Of a DNA stretch of 64,000 nt, positions 28,214 to 38,526 are shown one piece after another. A model generated the notes under the pieces. That model had not been told where the DNA came from. It made no database searches and worked only from the letters and a program-made list of their open reading frames with translations. The position numbers and the translations under genes are program-made. Position 1 is the stretch's first letter. Each line of letters opens with the position of its first letter. The DNA comes from Pseudomonadota bacterium (lineage in GTDB: Bacteria > Pseudomonadota > Gammaproteobacteria > Burkholderiales > REEB80), in the NCBI GenBank assembly GCA_018971485.1, contig JAGXAQ010000003.1:144252-208251 (forward strand), given 5' to 3'.

Positions 28214-28693
28214 TTAAGTCCTTAGCACTTCATTTTCAATAATTCCGACTTTACCTGGCTTCACAACTGATACATGGCTGTATCCTTTTTTACGTTGTTT
28301 CGCAACAAGATCAGCAAGAGAAATGGATGCCAAGTATCCATATATCTGTTTATTCAAGTTCACCCACAACTCATGGGTCATGCAACGATGATCATCCTGA
28401 CAATTTTCAAGCCCGCCACATTGAGTTGCATCAAGTGGCTCATCTACAGCAAGAATAATCTGGGCTACTGACACCAGCTCAAGAGAACGGGCGAGACAAT
28501 AACCACCACCAGGGCCACGAACTGAGTCTACAAGGCCATGGCGTCGCAACTTTCCAAAAAGTTGCTCAAGATAAGACAAAGAAATACCCTGCCTTTCACT
28601 AATACCAGCCAGGGTTACAGGATTTTTTCCATGATGCAGCGCTAAATCTAGCATGGCAGTGACTGCGAACCGCCCTTTTGTAGTCAATCTCAT
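28214..28693 (-). CDS. iscR: Fe-S cluster regulator IscR
   Basis: IscR is an Rrf2-family repressor that senses cluster status. The 159 residues have the winged helix [19 protein letters not shown]...[29 protein letters not shown] and the cluster ligands C92, C98, C104 plus H107, all at the E. coli positions. It heads the isc operon; a type 1 IscR site overlaps its promoter just upstream, predicting negative autoregulation. Confidence 0.97.
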   Translation of the reverse strand: MRLTTKGRFAVTAMLDLALHHGKNPVTLAGISERQGISLSYLEQLFGKLRRHGLVDSVRGPGGGYCLARSLELVSVAQIILAVDEPLDATQCGGLENCQDDHRCMTHELWVNLNKQIYGYLASISLADLVAKQRKKGYSHVSVVKPGKVGIIENEVLRT

Positions 28694-28727
28694 AAATACA
28701 CTGTACCCACTTTAAAACCTAGCCTTA

Positions 28728-28760
28728 AGTATAGAATACCCGATTAAAATAGTCAACTAT
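28728..28760 (-). promoter_or_regulatory. isc operon promoter with type 1 IscR site
   Basis: On the minus strand TTGACT (28751-28756) and TATACT (28728-28733) are spaced by exactly 17 bp, a strong sigma-70 promoter 35 bp upstream of the iscR ATG. Overlapping it at 28736-28760 is ATAGTTGACTA-TTTTAA-TCGGGTAT, which follows the type 1 IscR consensus (ATAnTTGACT ... TCGGGTAT). Holo-IscR bound here would block RNA polymerase. The site touches the end of cysE. Confidence 0.85.
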
Positions 28761-29467
28761 TAATGCGCCTTTTCTCCCGTATCTTTTTCGCTAAAAGCGG
28801 ATTTAACTTTTCGGTTTCGACTCAATTGAACAATTTTCTCATCCAGCAAATTCACATGTTCAATCAATGCATACAGGGTTTTAACCATTGGATCATTCAT
28901 ATCATCACTAATACCATATGCCCTGAACGCTTTATCTTTCCCTGCATCATCCTCAAGTAAACGCGCAGGAATACCTACAGCGGTTGCACCCGCCGGAACA
29001 TCTTTCACCACAACTGCATTCGATCCTATCTTCGCACCGTCTCCTACAACAATCGGACCCAAGATCTTGGCTCCTGCACCAACAACCACTTTTCGACCTA
29101 AAGTGGGATGCCGCTTACCTTTACTCCATGAAGTTCCCCCTAAAGTTACGCCATGATATAAAGTAACATCATCACCAATTTCTGCAGTCTCACCAATAAC
29201 TACTCCCATGCCATGATCTATAAATACACGGCGACCTATAACAGCACCAGGGTGAATCTCGATGCCAGTCAGAAAACGTCCAAAATTTGAAAGCATCCTT
29301 GCTAGCCATTTAAATCGATACAACCATAATTTATGGGAAAACCGATGCAACCATAATGCATGCATACCAGGATAAGTCGTAATTACCTCTAGGGTATTAC
29401 GAGCTGCAGGGTCTCTTTCAAAAACTGACTCAATATCTTCGAAGATCCGATTAAACATCTTAAGCAA
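28760..29467 (-). CDS. cysE: Serine O-acetyltransferase
   Basis: CysE acetylates serine in cysteine synthesis. The 235 residues have a short helical N-terminus, then left-handed beta-helix hexapeptide repeats ([65 protein letters not shown]). It is shorter than the E. coli enzyme at the N-terminus, as in the EpsC-like form. Its position ahead of iscR links cysteine supply to sulfur use. The isc promoter abuts its stop codon. Confidence 0.94.
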   Translation of the reverse strand: MLKMFNRIFEDIESVFERDPAARNTLEVITTYPGMHALWLHRFSHKLWLYRFKWLARMLSNFGRFLTGIEIHPGAVIGRRVFIDHGMGVVIGETAEIGDDVTLYHGVTLGGTSWSKGKRHPTLGRKVVVGAGAKILGPIVVGDGAKIGSNAVVVKDVPAGATAVGIPARLLEDDAGKDKAFRAYGISDDMNDPMVKTLYALIEHVNLLDEKIVQLSRNRKVKSAFSEKDTGEKAH

Positions 29468-29578
29468 CTCATAATTTTAACGAGTCAGAATTATATAATA
29501 CCCAACTGATTTACTCTACTATATAAGGGAATAAATAATGACTCATTAACCTATTATTCAAAAATAAGCCCAAAAAAA

Positions 29579-30331
29579 TTAATCCTGATTTTTTTTATGA
29601 TCGCTTTTTTTTAATGCGACTTCTATGGATCTAAGCATACCCCGTAACATCAAGACTTCCTGTTTCTCAAGAATTGCCCGACCAAATAGTCTTCGCATAC
29701 GAGTCATCAACATTTTCGGATGCTCCAAAGAAAGAAACCCCACTTTAACGAGTACATCTTGCAAATGTACGTAAAATCGCTCTATATCTTCAAAAAGGGC
29801 TAGGGGGCGAGATTGTATCGGGCGTTCACTACTTGAACAAGCCGTAGCTATAGCATAGCAAACCACTTGCACTGCGGCTGCAAGGTTAAGAGAAGAGTAA
29901 ACTGGATTGGCGGGAATATGGATAAGAAAGTGACACATTTCAACTTCTTGATTAGACAACCCCGACATTTCAGTTCCAAAAATCAGTGCCACTTCATCCT
30001 GTCCAGCCTGATTAACAAAATTTGGCACGGCTTCTGATAAAACAAAAGCAGGCTGGGATAGAGTCCTAGTCCGTGCAGTTAAACCACCAACCAATGTAAC
30101 ACCCTGTAACGCATCCTTGAGGGTCTCCGTGACTACAGCCCGCTCCAAAATATCTTGAGCTCCACAAGCCCGGGCAGTAGCTGCCTTATCAGGAAAGTGG
30201 GCAGGCCCAACCAAATACAGACGATTTAACCCCATGGTTTTCATTGCACGTGCAGAAGCACCAATATTTCCAGGATGACTTGTGTTACATAAAACAATAC
30301 GAATATTATTCAAAGAAAAACTATCTATCAT
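29579..30331 (-). CDS. trmJ: tRNA (cytidine/uridine-2'-O-)-methyltransferase TrmJ
   Basis: TrmJ methylates the ribose of position 32 in tRNAs. The SPOUT fold signatures are present: IRIVLCNTSHPGNIGASARAMKTMGL at the start, LIFGTEMSGLSNQEVEMCHF and IPANPVYSSLNLAAAVQVVCYAI forming the knotted SAM site. The 250 residues include a C-terminal helical extension. It lies just upstream of cysE-iscR on the same strand. Confidence 0.93.
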   Translation of the reverse strand: MIDSFSLNNIRIVLCNTSHPGNIGASARAMKTMGLNRLYLVGPAHFPDKAATARACGAQDILERAVVTETLKDALQGVTLVGGLTARTRTLSQPAFVLSEAVPNFVNQAGQDEVALIFGTEMSGLSNQEVEMCHFLIHIPANPVYSSLNLAAAVQVVCYAIATACSSSERPIQSRPLALFEDIERFYVHLQDVLVKVGFLSLEHPKMLMTRMRRLFGRAILEKQEVLMLRGMLRSIEVALKKSDHKKNQD

Positions 30332-30411
30332 GCCTGCCTCAAATAAAAATTGACCAAAATTCCACCCACTTATAAACTAAAACCAGTTTACTTGAAATTA
30401 TATTCACAAGA

Positions 30412-31776
30412 ATGAATACAAATGTTTTTGTGACAACCACCCCTAATCCTAGCTGGATGCAAATCTACAGCAATCAATTTCATCAGCCCTTTCAATCCTT
30501 ATCAAGCATCCAAGCTAGCTATAAAACTGAAATTTCCTCTATAAGCCAAATTTTGAGTTCCCTTGACAGCCTAAATACTGCAGCTTTTTCACTTGGTTCC
30601 TCTGCAGCTTTTTCACTTACAAGCGTATTTCTTGAAAATTCAAACCTGGCAACTGCCCAAGCAGGCTCAGACGCACTTCCTGGAACATTTTCCCTTAATA
30701 TTAACCAGCTAGCTAATCATCAAACCCTTTCTACCGAAAGTGTAACCAGCTCAAATAACACTATTGGCTCTAACTCTACTTCAGCCCTGATATTTACTTT
30801 TGGGAGCATCATAAATGGACAGTTTATACCTGACATGGCCAGAGCATCACAAAGTGTGATTATCCAACCTCCCGACAACAACTTTAAAGACATAGCATCA
30901 CATATCAACGCAGCTAATATCGGATTAACTGCATCTATTACAAGCGATGCAAGCGGCCAACAATTAATTATTAGCGGTGAAAGCGGGGCATCAAATGCAT
31001 TCTCAATCAAAGTTTCAGGAGATTCAGACCTGGCATCCCTATTGACTTATATTCCAGGAAATTTAATGTCCCTTATGCCTTTGTCTCAGGCACAAGATGC
31101 GAGCATTACTATCAACGGAGTCACTAAAACTTCTAGCAATAATAACTTTAACTATGCATTGCCTTATCTGAATCTAACCCTAAATTCAACCGGAAAAACA
31201 TCTTTAACGATAATGCGAAAGCCCAATCAATCAGTTTCTGCCATTGAACAGTTTATTAACCAATACAACAACAGCATAAAAACATTGAATACCGCACTTT
31301 CAGGGCCTTTGGCAGGGAATAGCTATATTGAATCACTTCAATCAAACCTAACTACAACAATATCAGAAATCAATCCAAATCTATTCCGCTCTATTGGTAT
31401 TACAACTAATTTTGATGGCACACTTAATCTCAATATCACAAAACTTAGCCAAGCTTTAACTTTAAACAGCCAAAAAGTCGCGTCAATCTTTACCTCTCCA
31501 GACAATGGTGGCATTGCAAATCAGATCCTAAAGTTAACAAATAACATAAATTCATCTATTAGCGGTCTTAATTTAATAATACAAGGCATGGAACAGGCGC
31601 AGCAGGGGGCCTTATCTTTTGAAAAAAATATGCTTGCTAACATCAATAGTTCCTTTAACTGGATGAGCATTCAATACAACACCCTAAATCAGCTCCTAAC
31701 TACACTTTCCAATTCAATAACCAATATCACGATTTCTACCAAACAACTCTCTCAACCTGCTGAAACCCATAATTAA
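30412..31776 (+). CDS. fliD: FliD-like flagellar hook-associated protein 2
   Basis: FliD caps the growing flagellar filament and helps fold flagellin. The 454-residue protein has an N-terminal coiled region (SLSSIQASYKTEISSISQIL), the GTFSLNINQLANHQTL segment typical of FliD_N, a Ser/Asn/Thr-rich middle domain, VSAIEQFINQYNNSIKTLN, and a heptad-rich C-terminus with GIANQILKLTNNI. No signal peptide is seen, as expected for a flagellar export substrate. No other flagellar gene (fliC, fliS, flgK) is near it. Confidence 0.8.
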   Translation: MNTNVFVTTTPNPSWMQIYSNQFHQPFQSLSSIQASYKTEISSISQILSSLDSLNTAAFSLGSSAAFSLTSVFLENSNLATAQAGSDALPGTFSLNINQLANHQTLSTESVTSSNNTIGSNSTSALIFTFGSIINGQFIPDMARASQSVIIQPPDNNFKDIASHINAANIGLTASITSDASGQQLIISGESGASNAFSIKVSGDSDLASLLTYIPGNLMSLMPLSQAQDASITINGVTKTSSNNNFNYALPYLNLTLNSTGKTSLTIMRKPNQSVSAIEQFINQYNNSIKTLNTALSGPLAGNSYIESLQSNLTTTISEINPNLFRSIGITTNFDGTLNLNITKLSQALTLNSQKVASIFTSPDNGGIANQILKLTNNINSSISGLNLIIQGMEQAQQGALSFEKNMLANINSSFNWMSIQYNTLNQLLTTLSNSITNITISTKQLSQPAETHN

Positions 31777-31847
31777 CACAGCTATAACACGAATAACTCT
31801 GATACAATACACTATCATTTTCTCCGTTCATTAAATTAGGTTAATTC

Positions 31848-32630
31848 ATGCATCCGATGTTAAGCATTGCAGTTAAAGCTGCACGTCGCGCAAGCAACAT
31901 TATCAATCGAGCTGCCTCAAATGTTGATTTAATACATGTTACTAGCAAAGGTCCTGCTGATTATGTCAGTGAAGTAGACAAAGCATCAGAAGCGGCCATA
32001 ATTGAAACACTAAGCAGTAGCTACCCTAGTCACGCCTTTATTGGCGAAGAATCAGGAAATCAAGGTGATTCCGAATACGTTTGGATTATTGATCCTCTCG
32101 ATGGAACCACCAACTTTCTTCATGGCCTGCCCCACTATGCAATTTCAATCGCTCTAAAACATCGCGGTATACTCACGCAGGCAGTTATTTATGATCCAAA
32201 CCGAAATGAACTTTTTACGGCCACACGTGGCGCAGGTGCTTTCCTTAATGATCGTCGTATCCGTGTTTCACGTTGCACTAAAATTTCTGATTCACTCATT
32301 GGCACAGGATTTCCTTTTCGAGAATTTTCATCCGTAAATCGCTATCTGGCCATATTTCATGAAACAATGAAAAAATGTGCTGGCTTGCGTCGCCCTGGGG
32401 CTGCCTCTCTAGATTTAGCCTATGTAGCATCTGGTCGCTATGATGCTTTTTTTGAAAGCGGATTAGGTATATGGGATATAGCAGCTGGTGCCTTGCTTAT
32501 TCAGGAAGCTGGCGGAATATGCACAGACTGGGATGGTGAAGACAATTTTCTTGAAAAAGGCCAAATTATTTGCGGCAACCCAAAAGTCTTTAGTCAAATG
32601 CTAAACATCATCAGGAACCATCCAGAATAA
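31848..32630 (+). CDS. suhB: Inositol-1-monophosphatase family protein SuhB
   Basis: SuhB hydrolyses inositol phosphates in vitro and also associates with RNA polymerase in rRNA antitermination in enterobacteria. The metal-site motifs are all present in 260 residues: DYVSEVDKASE, FIGEESG, WIIDPLDGTTNFLHGLPHY and GIWDIAAGALLIQEAGG. The ATG at 31848 is the first residue of MHPMLSIAVKAARRA, a typical SuhB start. It is 71 bp downstream of fliD. Confidence 0.94.
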   Translation: MHPMLSIAVKAARRASNIINRAASNVDLIHVTSKGPADYVSEVDKASEAAIIETLSSSYPSHAFIGEESGNQGDSEYVWIIDPLDGTTNFLHGLPHYAISIALKHRGILTQAVIYDPNRNELFTATRGAGAFLNDRRIRVSRCTKISDSLIGTGFPFREFSSVNRYLAIFHETMKKCAGLRRPGAASLDLAYVASGRYDAFFESGLGIWDIAAGALLIQEAGGICTDWDGEDNFLEKGQIICGNPKVFSQMLNIIRNHPE

Positions 32631-32873
32631 AACCTGGATTCAAGTTTGACGTGCAATTTGAATAACGCGGGTCTAGCAGGTAAAAACGGCAGCATCTGTG
32701 CACTTTGACCAGCCGGTCGAAATTGCAAAATGAACTGCACACGCCTCAGCCAAAAAGAATGATATCAAGTTCATGCTTTGAAGAAAGCAAGACATAAACA
32801 AATTAAGATAGATAGCGCCGGTGTTAAAACGAAGCACCTCAACAATCAGCCTCCCCAATACCCCAGGGGCGGT

Positions 32874-33035
32874 TCACAAGAGTCCGAATGCTCTCAATAG
32901 CCAAAGTAACACAACAATGATCACTACCGCATTGATGATCTTCTTAATAGTAGATTGCATCGGGATGTAGGTATTGACCAGCCAGAGAAGCACTCCAACG
33001 ACAATCAGCGTAACTACCAATTGGATTAATGGCAT
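32874..33035 (-). CDS. Small two-helix membrane protein (Thivi_2564-like)
   Basis: A 53-residue protein of two hydrophobic segments, MPLIQLVVTLIVVGVLLWLV and NAVVIIVVLLWLLRAFGLL, separated by a short polar loop NTYIPMQSTIKKI. I recognise the pattern of a small uncharacterised proteobacterial membrane protein family annotated Thivi_2564. GGGGAACAAAG precedes the ATG at 33035; a longer reading from 33062 is less likely. It is alone in a non-coding stretch. Function unknown. Confidence 0.7.
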   Translation of the reverse strand: MPLIQLVVTLIVVGVLLWLVNTYIPMQSTIKKIINAVVIIVVLLWLLRAFGLL

Positions 33036-33062
33036 CTTTGTTCCCCTAAAAAATTTTTTCAA

Positions 33063-33640
33063 TCAATGGCAATACTTGAAAGAAATTCTAGCGATAGTGT
33101 AGAGCTGGTGTTAGAAAGCCATTGCTGGCAGTGTGAAACCGCACTGGACAATATTCAGATACATTCATCCTATACCTAAATTGAACCCCATGAAAGTTTA
33201 ATTTAAGTAACTGTATAAAAAGGGGTGGTTCAAGGTTGCAATGCAAAAAAGTGGCATGATGCTGCCCGAAAGCAGATGCATCTGAAGTAAACAGGTCGGC
33301 AGGCCATTTAAAGCCTTGCGATTTACAGGGTCAGGCATTTAACTGCCACGCAATCGCATCTTAATTTTCCTTCGAAAAATATTGTTCTTCAATCTTGAGA
33401 GCGCGCATTTCTTATAGCACATTATATGTTAGTTAGACTTTCAAACTGTTCAGTCTAGCCAACAATAAAATCCTACCCATTAAAAGAAAGTAACAGTAGC
33501 TTCCTATTTCTATTAATGATAATTGGCTAAGAGCGCAATAAAAATTGCGTCCCTTAAATCATACGGGGTAAATAGCCAAGCTTCTCCTCAAAGAGTAAAA
33601 TTTTTCATAGTCATACTAAAATATCTCCTAAAGCGATTAT
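33063..33640. other. Gene-poor stretch before mutS
   Basis: About 580 bp with no supported gene. Base composition in 33230-33350 is richer in G and C than the surrounding DNA, with no open frame on either strand, so decayed coding DNA is possible; I could not identify a parent gene. The final 100 bp before the mutS ATG should hold its promoter, but no strong boxes stand out. Confidence 0.4.
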
Positions 33641-33643
33641 TTA

Positions 33644-36199
33644 ATGAAAGATATAACCTATTCCAAACATACCCCCATAATGCAGCAGTATTTTCGTATT
33701 AAAGAGAATTATCCTGACATGCTCTTGTTTTTTCGAATGGGTGACTTTTATGAGCTTTTTTTTGAAGATGCAGTCAAAGCGTCTAAATTACTAGACATTA
33801 CTTTAACGCAACGAGGCATATCTGCAGGTGAGCCCATAAAAATGGCAGGAGTTCCTTATCACGCTGCCGAACAATATCTTGCAAAACTCTTAAAAGCCGG
33901 TGTAGCCGTTGCCATTTGCGAGCAAATAGGAGAACCAGCAAACAGTAAAGGCCCCGTTGAACGAAAAGTCACCCGAGTAGTTACTCCTGGCACATTAACT
34001 GATGCGGCATTCCTCTCAGAAAAAACGGATAGCTTACTCATTTCCATACTAAATGAAAAAACCACAATTGGACTTGCATGGATAAATTTAGCAAGCGGCG
34101 ATTTCTATCTGATGCAAATTAAACCTGATGAACTTGCAACTCAACTAGAACGTATTCGTCCTTGCGAAATTCTAGTTAAAGAAAATACTAAATTACAACT
34201 ACCCAGTACAAAATCTATTGCAATCAAAGAAATACCAGCATGGGACTTTAACGAAGCCCGAGCCAGAGATCTACTTTGCAAACAGTTTAATACTATAAAC
34301 CTTGAATGTTTTGGATGTGAAAAACTCAATGTAGCAATAGCTGCAGCGGGGGCATTGCTTAATTATGCCTACTATACCCAACAAAGCTATCTGCCACATA
34401 TTCTTCCCCCTAAAGTTGACACCCTGACAAAATATGTAATGATTGACCCAGCTACCCGGCATAACTTAGAACTTACTGAGACATTAAGAGGAGATTTAGA
34501 ACCCACCCTTTTATCTTTACTGGATCGATGTTCAGGAAATATGGGTAGCAGACTTCTGCGTTTCTGGCTAACCCATCCCTTACGCGATAGAAAAATTCTT
34601 AATACTAGATTAGATGCAATTGAATTATTACAACAGGGGATCCCGCCATACGATGTAACCCTTTTAAATCTTCTAAATGATATCGGAGACCTAGAGCGGA
34701 TAAACAGTCGAATTGCAATAAAATCAGCACGTCCTAGAGATCTATCAGCTTTAAGAAACGCTTTGGAAAAAATTCCATCAATTATCAATTTTCTTGAAAA
34801 CTTACCCCAGTGGCCATTAAAAGAGCGATTAGAGCTACTTGATCCTCAAAATGAAATTTATGAATTACTAAAAAGATCCATATTACCAGAACCTAACAGC
34901 CTGCTTCGTGAGGGGGGCGTAATCAATGATGGTTACGATGCAGAATTAGATGAGTTGCGTTCCATACAAACGAATTGTGGAGAATTACTCATTTCAATGG
35001 AAACTCGTGAACGCGAACGCACCGGGATTAACAACCTAAAACTTGAATATAATCGGGTTCATGGTTTTTACATCGAAGTATCTCGAGCCGCCTCAATTCA
35101 TGTGCCAGAGAATTATCGTCGACGTCAAACCCTAAAAAATGTAGAACGTTATATCACACCCGAATTAAAAACGTTTGAAGATCGTGTCCTTTCAGCGAAC
35201 GGGAGGGCTTTAACTCGCGAAAAAATGCTTTTCGAGTCTATTCTGAATCAACTTATCCCAGCATTACCTGGCCTGCAGTTCCTCTCAAAATGGATTGCTG
35301 AAATCGATGTCATGGCTACTTTATCTGAACGTTCTAGAAGCCTAAATTATTCTAGGCCGCAATTTACTGATAAACGAGTCATCAAGATAACGGGGGGGAG
35401 ACATCCAGTCGTTGAACAGCAAACACAACCTTTTATCAGTAACGACACGGGATTAACTTCAGAACAAAGCCTATTACTCATTACAGGCCCCAATATGGGT
35501 GGAAAATCAACTTACATGCGACAAACGGCCATCATCACCCTGTTGGCCTGCTGTGGGATCTTTGTGCCAGCAGAAAATGCTATAATTGGGCCTATCGACC
35601 AGATATTTACACGCATTGGAGCATCTGACGATTTAGCTCAAGGACGCTCAACATTTATGGTTGAAATGACTGAAACTGCATATATTCTTAATAATGCATC
35701 AGAATTCAGTTTAGTTGTACTAGATGAAATTGGAAGAGGGACATCAACTTTTGATGGTCTAGCCTTAGCTTTTGCATGCGCTAAAGCTCTTGCGAAACGT
35801 TCGGCCCTAACACTTTTTTCTACTCACTATTTCGAGCTCACTCGTCTATACGAGAGATTAAACCAAATCATAAATGTACATCTTGATGCGTTAAAATATC
35901 AAGACCAAATCATCTTTTTACACTCGGTACAACCTGGTCCAGCCAGCCAAAGCTATGGGTTAGAAGTTGCAGCTCTTGCTGGGGTACCGGCGACTGTCAT
36001 TCAAGATGCCAGACGTAAACTAACTGAACTCGAAAATAACCAAACTCGGCTCAATCCACAAGGTGATTTATTTACAAACCAGATTAGGCCAGCCCCGGAG
36101 CATCCTATAATTGATTTCCTTCATAAAATCAATCCAGATGATCTCTCGCCAAAAGAGGCTTTAGATCTAACCTATAAATTAAAAAACATGTTGAACTAA
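33644..36199 (+). CDS. mutS: DNA mismatch repair protein MutS
   Basis: MutS recognises mismatches and starts repair. The 851 residues have the mismatch-binding N-terminus ([35 protein letters not shown] with the F-x-E motif), connector, lever and clamp domains, and the ABC-type ATPase: Walker [16 protein letters not shown], then [24 protein letters not shown]. Length is normal. The stop overlaps that of the convergent slyD-like gene by 4 bp. Confidence 0.98.
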   Translation: MKDITYSKHTPIMQQYFRIKENYPDMLLFFRMGDFYELFFEDAVKASKLLDITLTQRGISAGEPIKMAGVPYHAAEQYLAKLLKAGVAVAICEQIGEPANSKGPVERKVTRVVTPGTLTDAAFLSEKTDSLLISILNEKTTIGLAWINLASGDFYLMQIKPDELATQLERIRPCEILVKENTKLQLPSTKSIAIKEIPAWDFNEARARDLLCKQFNTINLECFGCEKLNVAIAAAGALLNYAYYTQQSYLPHILPPKVDTLTKYVMIDPATRHNLELTETLRGDLEPTLLSLLDRCSGNMGSRLLRFWLTHPLRDRKILNTRLDAIELLQQGIPPYDVTLLNLLNDIGDLERINSRIAIKSARPRDLSALRNALEKIPSIINFLENLPQWPLKERLELLDPQNEIYELLKRSILPEPNSLLREGGVINDGYDAELDELRSIQTNCGELLISMETRERERTGINNLKLEYNRVHGFYIEVSRAASIHVPENYRRRQTLKNVERYITPELKTFEDRVLSANGRALTREKMLFESILNQLIPALPGLQFLSKWIAEIDVMATLSERSRSLNYSRPQFTDKRVIKITGGRHPVVEQQTQPFISNDTGLTSEQSLLLITGPNMGGKSTYMRQTAIITLLACCGIFVPAENAIIGPIDQIFTRIGASDDLAQGRSTFMVEMTETAYILNNASEFSLVVLDEIGRGTSTFDGLALAFACAKALAKRSALTLFSTHYFELTRLYERLNQIINVHLDALKYQDQIIFLHSVQPGPASQSYGLEVAALAGVPATVIQDARRKLTELENNQTRLNPQGDLFTNQIRPAPEHPIIDFLHKINPDDLSPKEALDLTYKLKNMLN

Positions 36200-36684
36200 T
36201 GGACATGGCCATGCCCATGATCATCATGGACATGGCCATGATGAATTTCCTCAGAAGTTGCCGGCCTAACATCAGTCACCGTACAAGTAAAACGAAGCGA
36301 CATGCCTGCCAAAGGATGATTTCCATCTACAACAACCTCGGAATCAGTTAATTTTGTAACAGTATAAACCAGAAAATCATCTTCACCTTCTGGGCTACCT
36401 TCAAATTGCATTCCCACTTCCAACAATTCAGCGGGGAAAGCGCTTCTCGGTTCAGAGCGAACCAGTGTTGAATCATATTCACCGAAAGCATCCTCTGGGG
36501 TCAGTTCTACGGAAATATTGACACCTGCTCTCTGCCCTTGAAGAGCTTCTTCTATCTTTGGAAAAATGCCATCGTATCCCCCATGTAAATAACTAATAGG
36601 CTCTTGAGTTTCATCCACAATCTTACCTTTCTCATCACGCACACAATAAGTAAGACTAACAACAGCATCACGTGAAATTTCCAT
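36196..36684 (-). CDS. slyD: FKBP-type peptidyl-prolyl isomerase, SlyD-like
   Basis: SlyD couples prolyl isomerase and chaperone activity and handles nickel through a histidine-rich tail. The FKBP part ([47 protein letters not shown]) encloses an IF insert, and the C-terminus [15 protein letters not shown] is the metal-binding tail, shorter than in E. coli. From the ATG at 36684, with GGGAG 8 bp upstream, it has 162 residues. The DNA encoding the tail contains repeats of GGACATGGCCATG. Confidence 0.92.
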   Translation of the reverse strand: MEISRDAVVSLTYCVRDEKGKIVDETQEPISYLHGGYDGIFPKIEEALQGQRAGVNISVELTPEDAFGEYDSTLVRSEPRSAFPAELLEVGMQFEGSPEGEDDFLVYTVTKLTDSEVVVDGNHPLAGMSLRFTCTVTDVRPATSEEIHHGHVHDDHGHGHVH

Positions 36685-36921
36685 AAACATAACTCCCAAA
36701 CAAATAAAACAGACAAAACTATCCTACTTAACAACTATTGTGAACAACAGCCAAAACAATAGAAGGAAAATTAAATTTAACCATATGAATAATTCAGGCA
36801 GGTTTCACGACGATTTTACCGGCATTCATTAAAATCTAAACCTTATTGATAATGTTATATGAATTTACATATCGAACAAACCTTCTTTTTAATAATCTTA
36901 CACCCTATTATAATCAACCAT

Positions 36922-38046
36922 ATGACTTCTTCATCCCTTCTGGGTCAAATATCAATTGAAACCTTTCTGGCCAATTACTGGCAAAAAAAACCGATTCTAA
37001 TTCGCAGCGCCCTTCCGCATTTTAGTAATTTGATTAGCCCAGATGATCTGGCAGCCCTCAGCATGAGGACTGACCTTATCTCTCGTCTAATACTAGAAGG
37101 AGAAACCTGGGAGGTCAAATCTGGACCTTTTAGCGAAGATGTTCTAACTGGCCTCGGGACCTCAAGATGGTCATTACTCGTTCATGATATAAATTTTGCA
37201 GTCAAACAGGCGGACACTTTGCTTCATTCCTTTGATTTCATACCAAAGGCAAGATTGGATGATTTAATGATCAGCCTATCACCGCAGGGCGGTAATGTAG
37301 GCCCGCATTATGACTCATTCGATGTTTTTCTGCTACAGGGCTTAGGCAAAAAAAGATGGCAGATATCCCAACAAAAAGATCTTGGACTTATTCCTGATGC
37401 CCCATTAAAATTACTATCCAAATTCGAGCCTCAGGAAGAATGGATACTCGAACCTGGCGACATGTTGTACCTTCCACCCCATACTGCCCATTATGGTGTC
37501 GCGCTCGATCTATGCATGACTTATTCAATTGGCTTTCGTGCACCAGCCTATCAGGAATTATTTCACGGCTTTATGGATTACCTTGGAGAATCACAACACT
37601 TATATGGACGATTCACTGATCCAGACCTAACCTATAATCAGAATTCGGCCATATTGCCTGAAGAACTAATCGAATCGACTTGTCACCAATTTCAAAAAAT
37701 AAAATGGGACAGACATGATGTAATCCGCTTCTTAGGAAGCTACCTTACTGAACCCAAAAACCATGTTACCTTTCAACGGCCTAAAAAAGCTTTAAATTTT
37801 TCTGCATTCCAGCAGCGAATACTCAAGCAAGGAATAAGATTGCATCCTGGAGTAAAACTATTATTCCATAGCAATCAATTCTGGATGAATGGTGAAGAGC
37901 TATCTGTGATACCTATTGAATATAAAGTACTAAGACATCTTGCAAATCAACGTATGTTATTAGATCCTGAATTGTTACATAATCTCATATTGCAACAAAA
38001 ACTATACTCATGGTACTTACTAGGAAATATTCAAATCGGTATCTAG
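36922..38046 (+). CDS. JmjC/cupin ribosomal protein oxygenase, RoxA (YcfD)-like
   Basis: The 374-residue protein resembles the 2-oxoglutarate oxygenase RoxA/YcfD, which hydroxylates an arginine of ribosomal protein L16. It begins with SIETFLANYWQKKPILIRSA, contains the Fe(II)-binding HYDSFD (H-x-D) with VGPHYD, and the distal His in YLPPHTAHYGVALD; the dimerisation and winged-helix C-terminal domains follow. The ATG at 36922 gives the family start; an in-frame start at 36859 adds a hydrophobic stretch without family support. Confidence 0.87.
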   Translation: MTSSSLLGQISIETFLANYWQKKPILIRSALPHFSNLISPDDLAALSMRTDLISRLILEGETWEVKSGPFSEDVLTGLGTSRWSLLVHDINFAVKQADTLLHSFDFIPKARLDDLMISLSPQGGNVGPHYDSFDVFLLQGLGKKRWQISQQKDLGLIPDAPLKLLSKFEPQEEWILEPGDMLYLPPHTAHYGVALDLCMTYSIGFRAPAYQELFHGFMDYLGESQHLYGRFTDPDLTYNQNSAILPEELIESTCHQFQKIKWDRHDVIRFLGSYLTEPKNHVTFQRPKKALNFSAFQQRILKQGIRLHPGVKLLFHSNQFWMNGEELSVIPIEYKVLRHLANQRMLLDPELLHNLILQQKLYSWYLLGNIQIGI

Positions 38047-38299
38047 CTTTCTAAAAACTCTTTTTGAACGAATTATTACGTCTTGCTTACCACAAACTTA
38101 CAAAAATTCATTATTTAGTCAAAAATAAAAAAATAAATTTTTTATTTCAAATAGTTATACATATTAAAAAAAAATACTTCGATCAAAAAAAATATCAGAA
38201 ATAATCCAGTTTACGCCTTAATTTTTAAGAATTTCAAAATCTAAACCCAAGCATCCAGAAAGGATTTGACTCATATTTATATCTTATATATTATGAAGT

Positions 38300-38397
38300 T
38301 AGCGACGATTGATTCTTACAGCTTGTAAGCATTCTGTGACCATTTGCCTGTCGCTAGCAAATTCATTAATGCATATTCAGAATGCTGGTAAAGAATC
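38300..38397 (+). promoter_or_regulatory. Long imperfect inverted repeat with a crossing short stem
   Basis: GATTCTTAC...AGCATTCTG (38311-38336) is an imperfect inverse of CAGAATGCTGGTAAAGAATC (38378-38397). A second pairing, TAGCGAC (38300-38306) with GTCGCTA (38350-38356), crosses the first, so both could form only as a pseudoknot or as alternatives. It lies in the gene-free stretch 38047-38526, upstream of the small lipoprotein gene. It may be a structured RNA, a terminator of the oxygenase gene, or a protein site. Confidence 0.4.
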
Positions 38398-38405
38398 ACA
38401 AGGTT

Positions 38406-38487
38406 TTGTGAAAATTTGTAGAATTTTTCTATAAACCTGATAGACTTCGTAAGTCGGGCAACTAGCAATCAAGATCCAGACCGACTT
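38406..38487 (+). promoter_or_regulatory. Promoter and folded leader of the small lipoprotein gene
   Basis: TTGTGA (38406-38411) and TATAAA (38430-38435) are 18 bp apart, a plausible sigma-70 promoter. The leader then offers two exclusive stems: GACTT/AAGTC (38443-38447 with 38451-38455, loop CGT) and AAGTCGG/CCGACTT (38451-38457 with 38481-38487). AAAGGGA precedes the ATG at 38527. Confidence 0.45.
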
Positions 38488-38526
38488 TTAATGCCTTGAA
38501 AACACTTTATTCAAAGGGAATGTAGA

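Noticed and set aside
36190..36245. Short repeats of GGACATGGCCATG as a possible CRISPR or tandem repeat locus
   Set aside because: They encode the His-rich tail of the SlyD-like protein and are explained by that codon pattern.
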